Shown in pieces: positions 1 through 7,057 of a stretch of 13,373 nt of DNA. The stretch lies in assembly GCA_031411235.1 (NCBI GenBank), contig JANOAR010000260.1:1-13373 (forward strand), in the 5' to 3' direction. The notes below the pieces were generated by a model, which was not told the origin of the DNA, made no database searches, and was given only the letters and a program-made list of their open reading frames with translations. Source of the DNA: JANOAR01 sp031411235 (GTDB lineage Bacteria; Verrucomicrobiota; Verrucomicrobiia; Verrucomicrobiales; Verrucomicrobiaceae). The position numbers were made by a program, and so were the translations under genes. Position 1 is the stretch's first letter. Every line of letters starts with the position of its first letter.

Positions 1-1
1 C

Positions 2-1309
2 GACATCCCGCTGCGCAAGCAACGCACGCTGGACTTGAAGGTCACAGGCACTGTCGGCACGTCCCTGCGCATCGAGTGCGGGGCCGTCGCCGTGGAGTCG
101 GCAATGGAGTTGCAACAAGCCCAAAAGCGCCCGCTCACCCTCGAAACGGTGCGTGATCAAATGAGCCGTCTCGGTGGCACGACGCTCGAACTCGGCGAGG
201 TGGAATTCGCTGTCGATGGCGCGGTGATGCTGCCGCTCAGTGAGCTGAATCGGATGCGGCGCGTGCTCGTTGAAGAACTTGCATTGGGCGCTGATCCCAT
301 CGCCCATTCGGTGAGTGCTGCGGCCAAGCCCGTGGTCACTCTCGAAACCCTCCTCGCCCCCATCGCCGCCGCGCGCGCTCAGGTTTCCGATCCATCCACC
401 ATCGACCATCCACCAGCCACCAGCCTCCACGTCCTCTGCCGCACCCCCGCACATATCACCGCTGCGCTCGATCTCGGCATTCCACGGCTCTATATCGACT
501 TTGAGGATATCCGCCTCTTCGGCGATGTGGTGAAGCGCGTGCGCGACTACGATGGCAGGACCAAGGACGGCAAGCGCAGCGAGGTCTTTCTGGCCACGCC
601 GCGCATTCAAAAATCCGGCGAGGCAGGCTTTTTTAAGCTCATCGAACGCGCTGCGCCCGATGGCGTGCTGATCCGCAATCTAGGCGCACTGGCCTTCTTC
701 AAAGACAGCCCGGTGCGCGTGACGGGCGACTTTTCGCTCAACGTCGCCAACCCGCTGACTGCGGATTTCCTGAAGCAGCACACCGCGCTGGAGCAGCTCA
801 CCCTAAGCTATGATTTGAACCTGGAGCAAGTGCTCGATCTGCTGCGCGCGGCCCCGCCCGAGTGGTTCGAGATCACGCTGCACCAGCACATGCCGATGTT
901 TCACATGGAGCACTGCGTTTTCGCCGCGTTCATGAGCGAGGGCAAGGACTCGAACAGTTGCGGCAGGCCCTGTGAAAAGCACGTTGTGAAACTGCGCGAC
1001 CGCGTCGGCATGGAGCATCCGCTGAAGGCCGATGTGGGCTGCCGCAACACGCTGTTTAATGCCGTGCCCCAGACCGGCGCGCGCTTCATCGGCGACTTGC
1101 TCGGCGCGGGTCTGCAACACTTCCGCGTGGAGCTGCTGGAGGAGTCGCGCGAGCAAGCCGAGCAAGTGCTGCGCAGCTACCAGCAACTGCTCGCTGGCCA
1201 ACGCAGCGGCGATGAAGTGTGGCGCGAGCTGAAGGCGCAGTCACAGCTCGGCGTGACGCGCGGCACGATGGCGGAACTGGGGCGTGAGCCGTCGGCCATG
1301 CGGGCATAA
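2..1309 (+). CDS. U32 family peptidase-like protein with DUF3656 domain, C-terminal part (5' end outside window)
   Basis: The frame is open to the first base, so the gene starts upstream; the TTG at 35 is internal. Visible order: the end of a DUF3656-like region (to about codon 100, including PLSELNRMRRVLVEEL), a low-complexity linker (about codons 118-142), then a second U32-type barrel. The barrel carries HMEHCVFAAF, NSCGRPC and DVGCRNT, which supply four cysteines. U32 proteins of the RlhA/TrhP/UbiU group are known to use such cysteines for a 4Fe-4S cluster in RNA or quinone hydroxylation, so 'peptidase' is probably a historical label. By domain order the nearest named relative is RlhA (23S rRNA hydroxycytidine synthase), but orthology cannot be shown from this part. 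The linker is encoded by a 7-bp tandem repeat (392-426). The stop TAA touches the T-tract of the opposite-strand terminator. Confidence 0.85.
   Translation, partial: DIPLRKQRTLDLKVTGTVGTSLRIECGAVAVESAMELQQAQKRPLTLETVRDQMSRLGGTTLELGEVEFAVDGAVMLPLSELNRMRRVLVEELALGADPIAHSVSAAAKPVVTLETLLAPIAAARAQVSDPSTIDHPPATSLHVLCRTPAHITAALDLGIPRLYIDFEDIRLFGDVVKRVRDYDGRTKDGKRSEVFLATPRIQKSGEAGFFKLIERAAPDGVLIRNLGALAFFKDSPVRVTGDFSLNVANPLTADFLKQHTALEQLTLSYDLNLEQVLDLLRAAPPEWFEITLHQHMPMFHMEHCVFAAFMSEGKDSNSCGRPCEKHVVKLRDRVGMEHPLKADVGCRNTLFNAVPQTGARFIGDLLGAGLQHFRVELLEESREQAEQVLRSYQQLLAGQRSGDEVWRELKAQSQLGVTRGTMAELGREPSAMRA
392..426. repeat. Five-unit heptanucleotide tandem repeat inside the U32 coding sequence
   Basis: Five consecutive 7-mers read CCATCCA, CCATCGA, CCATCCA, CCAGCCA, CCAGCCT. 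The array is 35 bp, not a multiple of three, so the units are read in rotating frames and give a Pro/Thr/Ser/His-rich stretch. It lies where the DUF3656-like region ends and the C-terminal barrel begins, so the protein probably tolerates it as a flexible linker. Confidence 0.7.
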
Positions 1310-1351
1310 AAAAGCCGGGGCCAAGTGGACACTCATCCACTCAACCCCGGC
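1308..1351 (-). terminator. Rho-independent terminator of the P-loop NTPase gene
   Basis: The hairpin spans 1314-1351 and is followed on the minus strand by six T (A1308-A1313 on plus). In minus-strand RNA all 16 stem positions pair: a 7-bp GCCGGGG/CCCCGGC base, two U-G wobbles, then GAGUGGA/UCCACUU (with one G-U) around a 6-nt loop. In plus-strand RNA the three wobble positions become A-C mismatches and no U-run follows, so it is directional. It lies about 35 nt after the stop of the 1387-2136 gene. Confidence 0.8.
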
Positions 1352-1386
1352 CTCACCATGAATTACCAGTACCAAAACAGAAATGA

Positions 1387-2136
1387 CTAAGCCTTGACCA
1401 GCGCCTTGGTGCGTGGGCGACGGGTGGGGGCGCTGACCTCGGCGAGTGGCCGGAAATTGTCGCCAAAAAGGTACTGGCGGGCGGCCTCGACTTGTCCCAT
1501 TGAGCGCTTGAGCCACTTGCTGTATTCCTTGCCAAAGATGGCCTCTGGCGTGGCTTCCAGTAGGGAGGCTGGCAAGTTGGTGTGGCAGGCGCGGAAGGCA
1601 TTTTCCATCTCGGCACCCGCCTCGGGGAAGCGCAGTTCCACCGCTTCGAACATATCCATCACCCGTGCGGCGTAGCTGGAATCCCAGGCTCCATCATCGT
1701 CTTCGTAGGCGCTGGTGGTGTTGTGGGCGATGAGATACTGGACGTTGTCCGAGAAGATCTCTGCAGCCTCGGTGACGGCATCAAAGCTTTCGGGGGTATT
1801 CGTCACTGGCAGAACGATGGTGATTTCCACCCCCATCTCTGGTAGGATGTTGTACAGCTCATGCTTTTCGTAGAGCTTGGCGAAGACTTCGCCCATGCCA
1901 CTGGCGATCTCGACAACGGTGATCGCGTTGTCATCGACGTGCGCGGTCAGCTCGGCGATGGCGCTGTGGCTCGGATTCAGATAGAGGGCGTCCGGCTCGA
2001 TGCTCGACTCCTCTTCATCAATGACGATGAATTGGTGTGGCACATGGTGTTGGCTGAGATAACGGCGGAGGAGTCGCACCACGGTGCTCTTACCTGCGCC
2101 CGAGAAGTCATTTTGAATGAGGATGAGTTTCTTCAT
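1387..2136 (-). CDS. P-loop NTPase, ParA/TraL-like (SIMIBI class), function unknown
   Basis: A 249-residue cytoplasmic protein with no signal peptide. The N-terminus MKKLILIQNDFSGAGKST is a beta-strand followed by a P-loop. A second hydrophobic strand (ITVVEIASG, about residues 72-80) has Glu where ParA-type proteins usually carry the Walker-B Asp. A third strand (VEITIVLPVTNTPESFDAV) is followed by a predicted helix. This spacing resembles the ParA/MinD superfamily and especially TraL-like ATPases of plasmids, whose second strand has a comparable 'hhIDNGAS' motif. The loop lacks the first P-loop Gly (Asp instead) and the ParA-signature Lys (Phe instead), so the assignment is to the fold, not a function. 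The C-terminus ends in a basic RRPRTK tail. ATG at 2136 fits the promoter at 2159-2186 and implies a leader of about 15 nt without a Shine-Dalgarno. A small-molecule kinase is an alternative. Confidence 0.75.
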   Translation of the reverse strand: MKKLILIQNDFSGAGKSTVVRLLRRYLSQHHVPHQFIVIDEEESSIEPDALYLNPSHSAIAELTAHVDDNAITVVEIASGMGEVFAKLYEKHELYNILPEMGVEITIVLPVTNTPESFDAVTEAAEIFSDNVQYLIAHNTTSAYEDDDGAWDSSYAARVMDMFEAVELRFPEAGAEMENAFRACHTNLPASLLEATPEAIFGKEYSKWLKRSMGQVEAARQYLFGDNFRPLAEVSAPTRRPRTKALVKA

Positions 2137-2154
2137 AATTTGAAGGGTTGACCC

Positions 2155-2225
2155 CGCAATTATGCAAAATATGAAATTTATGGCAAGTAAAATATTTTAT
2201 ATTTGTGAAATTTTTCTATTTATGA
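2155..2225. promoter_or_regulatory. AT-rich divergent intergenic island
   Basis: The gap between the NTPase and VWA starts (2137-2364) contains a markedly AT-rich segment with runs such as AAAATATTTTATATTTG. It is the most AT-rich stretch I noticed. It holds the NTPase promoter and probably the plus-strand promoter for the VWA gene, though I could not pick convincing plus-strand boxes. Short ORFs across it have no recognisable protein character. Confidence 0.5.
2159..2186 (-). promoter_or_regulatory. Sigma70-like promoter for the P-loop NTPase gene
   Basis: On the minus strand TTGCCA (plus 2181-2186) is followed after 16 nt by CATAAT (plus 2159-2164). Each hexamer matches the sigma70 consensus at five of six bases. 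The predicted start near 2152 leaves about 15 nt before the ATG at 2136. It sits in the AT-rich island 2155-2225. Confidence 0.55.
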
Positions 2226-2364
2226 GCTTCAAAGCTCTCGCAGCTACTTCTGGCGTCTTGAGTAAAACCTCAACCTTCGCCTGGAATTCGTTTCGTTGGC
2301 TTCATGAGGAAGCCCATTGCTTGCCTGTGTGGAATCTGATATTCACTACGCGTCCGATACCGCT

Positions 2365-4038
2365 ATGAGCCGACACGACCCCCATGCTGATGATTTTAGC
2401 TTCCTACCGACTGTGGATGACACAGAGGCCTTGGATCCGAGGGAACTGTGGATGCGGGCCAGAGCGCTCCAAGGCAACCCGGATGATGAGCTAGAGGTAG
2501 AAGACGAAGCCGAGGAAACGACAGCCGAAGCCGCCTACACTGCTGAGGCTGAAGTTGAAACGATCCACGCTGAAGCCACGGAGGAAGTTTGGGATGACAT
2601 CGTGCAGGAGGCCTATGAGCCGCCCGCCGATGAGCCCATGGCCAATGAAGAAGTATGGCCAGACATCCAGGCAGACGGCGATCCCGAGCCTATCCATGTC
2701 GAGGACACTGGCGATTTTCCTGTTCAAAGCACGTCACACGAGCCTGAGGAGTTGGTCGCAGAATGGGAGCACCTTGATGACGGCGAGTTAGTCGAATTCA
2801 GCGATGAGGTAGAGCAGTCCGATGCCGGGCTCGTTGAGCTAGCGCCTGTTCCGTTCGTCGAACCTCATGCCGCAGCGTTTGCAAAGCTCGAAATGGCTTT
2901 GGCTGAAGAGGGCGAGAATTTCAGCCAAGAGCCAGAAAGCTACCTCGAACAAACTGCCGCTGTGGTGCTGGGCGCTAGCAATGCCGAGGCTCCCGAGGCC
3001 CCTGCCGACAACGCTGCGGAGCTGGCCAAGGCCAAGCGCAGCGCCCTCATGGTGGCGCTTACCACCGTGGCAGGGATCATGCTACTGCTCATGCTCGTGC
3101 GCATCGTTGTGCCCGAAATTCCCGCCGCCGAGATCACGGCCTACAGCGCTGCCGATGCCATCACCGAGAGCGAGTCATTGAAAAAAATCGCTTCCGCCGC
3201 GCCACAGACCACGCCCATGGCTGCCTCGCTGATGCCCATCGCGGCTGCTGGGGTGAGCGACATCGCCATTCCTCAGGTGGACATTACCACCAGCAGCTCG
3301 GACTTAAATATAGGCAGCAGTATGGGCAGCTTCAGCGGCGGCGTGAGCAGTGGCACGGCGGGAGGCACGATCTCCTTCATGGGCAATCGCGGCACTGGGC
3401 GGCGCATTGTTTATGTCGTGGACGTTTCAAGTTCCATGTCGGCCCGTGGTACAGGTGAGGGCTCGGGGATCACGCGTTTTGAACTGCTGAAGCGCGAACT
3501 CAGCCGCAGCGTCACGGGGATGCCCGCTGGGGCGCAGTACCAGGTCATTTACTTCAGCGACTTCGCCTGGGCTCATAATGAGGTGGACAGCACCAAGCCA
3601 GCGGAGTTGCAGAAGGCTTTTTGGGAGATCAGCAGTGACACCGTCGCCACCGCCAAAATACCCCATGCCCGCTACATCACCGCCAACATGAGCACCCTGC
3701 GGCGGAGCAAAGAGATCATCGAAGGCTCCGACAATCCAGGCGGCACGAACTGGGGCTCGGGGCTCATCATGGCGCTGAGCATGAGGCCCGCACCCGATGT
3801 GATTTTCTTCATGACCGATGGCAATCGTAACGATGAGTCGGGCTGGATCGAGGCCGTCACCGCCTTCAATGCCAAGCAAGGCGGGCGCACCGTCATCCAT
3901 ACCACGGCGATGATGGATCCCGACGCCGCGACCGAGCTGAATCAGATGGCCAGCAACAATCGTGGCAAATTTTCCGTCGTTCTGGGCAATGGCAAAGTGC
4001 TCAAAGGCGAGGATTGGTTTAAAGGCGTGCGGCAGTAG
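2365..4038 (+). CDS. Membrane-anchored von Willebrand factor A domain protein with acidic cytoplasmic region
   Basis: I start at ATG 2365 (MSRHDPHADD, 557 residues); the in-frame TTG at 2317 adds only an unconvincing extension. Residues about 10-215 are very rich in Glu/Asp and low in complexity. A Lys/Arg patch (AKAKRS) precedes one hydrophobic helix (about 226-248). The positive-inside rule places the acidic part in the cytoplasm and the rest outside the membrane. A Ser/Gly/Thr linker with SFMGNRGTGRR leads into a VWA domain with a complete MIDAS: DVSSS from D353, T461 in GGTN, and D485 in MTDG. An intact MIDAS suggests metal-dependent ligand binding. Related 'G-R-hVYVVDxSxSM' proteins are frequent in Verrucomicrobiota and Planctomycetota, mostly uncharacterised. 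The 3' end overlaps the convergent NUDIX gene by 20 bp. The binding partner is unknown. Confidence 0.88.
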   Translation: MSRHDPHADDFSFLPTVDDTEALDPRELWMRARALQGNPDDELEVEDEAEETTAEAAYTAEAEVETIHAEATEEVWDDIVQEAYEPPADEPMANEEVWPDIQADGDPEPIHVEDTGDFPVQSTSHEPEELVAEWEHLDDGELVEFSDEVEQSDAGLVELAPVPFVEPHAAAFAKLEMALAEEGENFSQEPESYLEQTAAVVLGASNAEAPEAPADNAAELAKAKRSALMVALTTVAGIMLLLMLVRIVVPEIPAAEITAYSAADAITESESLKKIASAAPQTTPMAASLMPIAAAGVSDIAIPQVDITTSSSDLNIGSSMGSFSGGVSSGTAGGTISFMGNRGTGRRIVYVVDVSSSMSARGTGEGSGITRFELLKRELSRSVTGMPAGAQYQVIYFSDFAWAHNEVDSTKPAELQKAFWEISSDTVATAKIPHARYITANMSTLRRSKEIIEGSDNPGGTNWGSGLIMALSMRPAPDVIFFMTDGNRNDESGWIEAVTAFNAKQGGRTVIHTTAMMDPDAATELNQMASNNRGKFSVVLGNGKVLKGEDWFKGVRQ

Positions 4039-4459
4039 CCGCTGCGGTTGATGGACTGTCACCCAGCGGCACGCTGCGCCAAGCCTGCACCACTGGCCAG
4101 TCTGCGGCGGCGAGATCATACTGCTCAAGGTTATCCCTCTCCACCCAGGCGAGTGCTTCATGCTCGCGAGCCACGGGTGGGGCGCTGTGCTCCAGCAAGT
4201 GGCAGATAAAAGGAATCATCTCGACGGTGCCACGTTCATACTCATGCAGCGATCTAGGCAGGGCCGCGACCACAGCGATTTCGCAGCCGAGTTCCTCTGC
4301 AATCTCGCGCCGTATGGCCTGCTCGGCAGACTCACCAGGCTCGACTTTGCCACCGGGGAATTCCCACTTGAGCGCCAAATGTTTGCCCATGGGACGCTGC
4401 GCCAGCAGCACGGAGGAGCCGCGCAAAATCAGCGCACAAACGACGGGGATGGTAGGCAT
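4019..4459 (-). CDS. NUDIX hydrolase, MutT-like (probable 8-oxo-dGTP diphosphatase)
   Basis: A 146-residue protein starting at ATG 4459 (MPTIPVVCALIL). A longer reading to 4525 is rejected because its first 22 residues come from an intergenic inverted repeat. The NUDIX box is complete from G37 to C59 (G-x5-E-x7-RE-I-x-EE-x-G-C) and is preceded by KWEFPGGK, typical of MutT-type enzymes that remove oxidised dGTP. The C-terminal half also follows the MutT pattern (HEYERGTVEM, then an ALAWV strand and AADWPVV). The length fits MutT, plus a short Ala/Thr-rich tail of about 15 residues that overlaps the end of the VWA gene. It is divergent from the ThuA gene. Substrate is inferred from family; other nucleotide substrates remain possible. 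Confidence 0.88.
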   Translation of the reverse strand: MPTIPVVCALILRGSSVLLAQRPMGKHLALKWEFPGGKVEPGESAEQAIRREIAEELGCEIAVVAALPRSLHEYERGTVEMIPFICHLLEHSAPPVAREHEALAWVERDNLEQYDLAAADWPVVQAWRSVPLGDSPSTAAATAARL

Positions 4460-4464
4460 AAGCG

Positions 4465-4534
4465 GGGAAGGGAATGATGAATGGCAAAGGATGTAGTTCG
4501 ACATTCGACATTCGTCATTCATCATTCCCCTCCC
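4465..4534. repeat. Inverted repeat with heptamer tandem units between the NUDIX and ThuA starts
   Basis: The left arm 4465-4483 and right arm 4516-4534 are 19 nt each and are inverted copies at 18 of 19 positions. The right arm ends directly before the ThuA ATG (4535); the left arm begins 5 nt outside the NUDIX ATG. Four heptamers run into the right arm: TTCGACA, TTCGACA, TTCGTCA, TTCATCA (4497-4524). Each divergent transcript would therefore carry nearly the same C/T-rich leader ending just before its ATG. Confidence 0.75.
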
Positions 4535-5377
4535 ATGAACCGTACCATCACCACATTTGTCCTCGGCCTCGTTGCCCTGGGTTCCTCACTGCTAGCTGCC
4601 GATCCCGTCAAGCCCCTGCGCGTGCTGCTCGTCACGGGCGGCTGCTGCCATGACTATGAGAAGCAGCACCTCATCCTCGGCGAAGGCCTCGCTGCGCGTG
4701 CCAATGTCGAAATGACCTTTGCCCACAACCCCGACAAGACCACCAAGTGCGCCTTCGACTTGTTTAAAAACAAAGACTGGGCCAAGCCCTTCGACGTGGT
4801 CATCCATGACGAATGCTCTGCCGACGTCACCGATCCTGAATACGTGGGCAACATCATCGCCGCCCATCGCAGCGGCACACCAGCGGTGAATCTGCACTGC
4901 GCCATGCACAGCTATCGCTGGGGCAACTTCAAAGACCGCGTGGCGGCTGGTGCCGATAACTCCCATTGGTATGAGATGCTGGGATTGCAGTCCACAGGCC
5001 ACGGCCCGCAGGAGCCCATCGCCCTGTCATTTGTGGACAAGGAGCATAGCATCACCAAGGGCATGGCCGACTGGACGACCATCAAAGAGGAGCTGTACAA
5101 CAATGTGCAACTGCTCGGTGCGCACCCACTGATCAAAGGCAAGCAGACCTTCACCGACAAGAAGAGCGGCGAAGTAAAAGAAACGGAAACCGTTGTCGCT
5201 TGGACTAATGAATTTGGTGACAATAAGACCCGCATCTTCAGCACCACTGTCGGGCATAACAACGACACCGTCGCCGATGCTCGCTATCTCGACCTCGTCG
5301 CTCGTGGTGTGCTCTGGGCCGCTGGTAAAATCGCTGCCGATGGCAAGCCTCTGCCTGGCTACGAAGGGAAGAAGTAG
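4535..5377 (+). CDS. Secreted ThuA-like domain protein
   Basis: A 280-residue protein from ATG 4535. The upstream in-frame ATG at 4481 lies in the inverted repeat and is not used here. The N-terminus MNRTITTFVLGLVALGSSLL has a basic start and a hydrophobic core, with likely cleavage after LLA near residue 21, so it is exported. The mature part opens with VLLVTGGCCHDYEKQ and continues with VVIHDECS, AVNLHCAMHSYR and HSITKGM, matching the ThuA (trehalose utilisation) family, which has a glutamine-amidotransferase-like fold. ThuA-like proteins are linked to sugar oxidation and catabolism, and exported forms are common in Verrucomicrobiota and Planctomycetota. No carbohydrate enzyme adjoins it here except possibly the isomerase-like gene at 7978, so the substrate is open. 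It converges on the BON gene with a palindrome between them. Confidence 0.9.
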   Translation: MNRTITTFVLGLVALGSSLLAADPVKPLRVLLVTGGCCHDYEKQHLILGEGLAARANVEMTFAHNPDKTTKCAFDLFKNKDWAKPFDVVIHDECSADVTDPEYVGNIIAAHRSGTPAVNLHCAMHSYRWGNFKDRVAAGADNSHWYEMLGLQSTGHGPQEPIALSFVDKEHSITKGMADWTTIKEELYNNVQLLGAHPLIKGKQTFTDKKSGEVKETETVVAWTNEFGDNKTRIFSTTVGHNNDTVADARYLDLVARGVLWAAGKIAADGKPLPGYEGKK

Positions 5378-5390
5378 AACTCATAGCCAC

Positions 5391-5415
5391 TGGAGGACAG
5401 GACTCCTGTCCTCCA
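5391..5415. repeat. Perfect 12-bp-arm palindrome between convergent genes
   Basis: TGGAGGACAGGA (5391-5402) and its exact reverse complement (5404-5415) flank a single C. It lies in the 45-bp gap between the ThuA stop (5377) and the BON-gene stop (5423). RNA from either strand would form a hairpin of about 11 bp. The only T-run (TTTTT, 5427-5431) is 11 nt past the stem on plus and belongs to the BON-gene end. It may act as a weak ThuA terminator or be a REP-type element. Confidence 0.6.
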
Positions 5416-5422
5416 TCGGTCA

Positions 5423-7057
5423 TCACTTTTTAGTCGGCAACAGCACTGATCCTGGCAGCTCGCGGCTGGTCTCTATCATCGTTTGCTGGTTGGCTTTTAA
5501 ATAAGGTGCGATCTCGACTAAATCGGGCAGCACCAAATTCACAGGGAAGCTTTTTGGCATCAGCTTGCTGCTGGCAAAGCCCGCTGGTTCTAGGAGCCAA
5601 AGGCGTGCCGCACGTGACTTCCACTCTTCGCCAGGTACCACAAAGGCAATGATTGCGGTGCTTTCGGGCGCAGGGGCAGGGGGAAAAGAAAGCACGGTTT
5701 GCAGCGTGCTATTGGCGGCTTGCCGAGTGGCATCCAGGCGGATATCCATGATCAATTCACGCCCGACATACATACGCCGCGCCGCCGATGCGATCTGCGA
5801 GCGCGAGGCCTCGTCGGCCACCACACCTCGCAGTAGAACACGCTGCGCATAGGCCGCGAGGAGGAGATGAGGCGGGTAATGGGCTGTGGGCAAGGGCTTG
5901 GCACTGCTGCTCGTACCATCGAGCCAGGCCACCGTCGCTGCGAGATCGGTCTGGCCGAGGCGAGGATCGAAGCCCACGGGCCAGGCCTTGGCGGGCAGAG
6001 CCTCGGCACGATCCGGCGATACCGCCTTGGCATCCAGCACCGTCCAGCCTTTGCCAGGAATTCCGAGGGCGAGGAGCTGGCCCGTACTGGCCATGGGTAA
6101 GCTCGGCAGCGCTTGGGTGAGAACGTCGGGTGTAGGCTCGGGGCGACGGTTAGCGGAGAGCATCATCTCATCGTGCAAGCGGCGCTGCGGGTAGGATTTC
6201 GCCACGATATTGCTGAGCTGCTGGATCAGCGTCTCACTGCCCAGTTCGCCCTTCAGCAGCACATCCGCACCACGCACGGCGAGAAGCACATGGCCGCTGG
6301 GCAGGGTGGCGAGCCGCTGCTGCTCGGTGCGTGCATCATGCTCCGCCGCATGGGCAATCCGCAGTCGCACGACCTCGGCTGCGATCCCCTCCTCCCAAGC
6401 GTCAAGTGGCATACCATGGGCGATGAGTTGTGTGCGCAGAGCCTGCACAGGTAGGGCGAGATCCAGCAGCGCCCAGGGCTCGCCGAGCTGCGTCACCGCC
6501 AGTAAGGCAGAGCGCAGGGCCGCGCTATCGAGTCGCGGTGAGGACTCCAGCGTGGGCTCCAGTGGCGAGGCTTCCATGAGCAACTCATCATCCGCGCTCA
6601 TGTTGTCTTTTAAACGCTCGCCCAGTAGGCCTGCTGAGCGCACGCTCTCGGCGATGCGCTGGGATTCCAGTATGGAGGCTGCCACGCCGTGGAGTTGGAT
6701 TTTGGCCGTCGTCGCAGCGAGCACACTCCATCCCAGGGCACGCGGTTGCACGAGCAGTTCATCGCGCACCCGCCGCAAGGGGGACAAGCCGGAAACCAAG
6801 GGCAGCGCAGGGGCCACGCGCAGTTCATCGCCCAGCAGTGCTAGCGCACGCTGGCGCTCTGTCTCACGCAGCACTTTGCCCGTCAGCGTGGCTTCCCTCC
6901 CTGTGACGACGACCATCAAGCCGTCGAAGGGGCTGCCTGCGGTGCGCAGTTGTTTCGTCGCGGCTGCCTGCAACACGCCCTGCACATGCAGAGCGAGCAG
7001 CACCGCCGCAATGAGCAGCAGTGCGCCAGCAGCAGCGATGAACCAGAGCTTTTTCAT
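5423..7057 (-). CDS. Membrane-anchored protein with multiple BON-like repeats
   Basis: A 544-residue protein from ATG 7057. Residues about 5-25 form one hydrophobic segment after MKK, either a signal anchor or an uncleaved signal, placing the rest in the periplasm. Four segments share a BON-like pattern, an 'LhGxV' strand followed by a helix and a final strand: about 44-80 (EATLTGKV), 109-160 (KIQLHGVA), 257-301 (DVLLKGEL) and 397-442 (RVLLRGVV). BON domains are associated with phospholipid or membrane binding in proteins such as OsmY and in OmpA-linked proteins. Proline/alanine-rich linkers separate the later repeats. The repeats are divergent, and I recognised them by pattern only. No enzymatic motif is visible. 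It stands alone, divergent from the LON-domain gene, and ends 45 bp from the ThuA stop. Confidence 0.75.
   Translation of the reverse strand: MKKLWFIAAAGALLLIAAVLLALHVQGVLQAAATKQLRTAGSPFDGLMVVVTGREATLTGKVLRETERQRALALLGDELRVAPALPLVSGLSPLRRVRDELLVQPRALGWSVLAATTAKIQLHGVAASILESQRIAESVRSAGLLGERLKDNMSADDELLMEASPLEPTLESSPRLDSAALRSALLAVTQLGEPWALLDLALPVQALRTQLIAHGMPLDAWEEGIAAEVVRLRIAHAAEHDARTEQQRLATLPSGHVLLAVRGADVLLKGELGSETLIQQLSNIVAKSYPQRRLHDEMMLSANRRPEPTPDVLTQALPSLPMASTGQLLALGIPGKGWTVLDAKAVSPDRAEALPAKAWPVGFDPRLGQTDLAATVAWLDGTSSSAKPLPTAHYPPHLLLAAYAQRVLLRGVVADEASRSQIASAARRMYVGRELIMDIRLDATRQAANSTLQTVLSFPPAPAPESTAIIAFVVPGEEWKSRAARLWLLEPAGFASSKLMPKSFPVNLVLPDLVEIAPYLKANQQTMIETSRELPGSVLLPTKK

Noticed and set aside
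2162..2368. A 68-codon plus-strand open frame in the AT-rich gap
   Set aside because: Covers the promoter island, has no protein-like features and overlaps the VWA start in another frame.
3427..4161. A 244-codon minus-strand open frame
   Set aside because: Antisense to the VWA domain and out of frame with the NUDIX gene; no motifs.
4460..4525. Longer N-terminus for the NUDIX gene from ATG 4525
   Set aside because: The extra residues are translated from the intergenic heptamer inverted repeat and resemble no NUDIX N-terminus; MPTIPVV starts the domain properly.
4481..4534. Longer N-terminus for the ThuA-like gene from ATG 4481
   Set aside because: It would bury the signal peptide behind repeat-derived residues; ATG 4535 gives a normal signal sequence.
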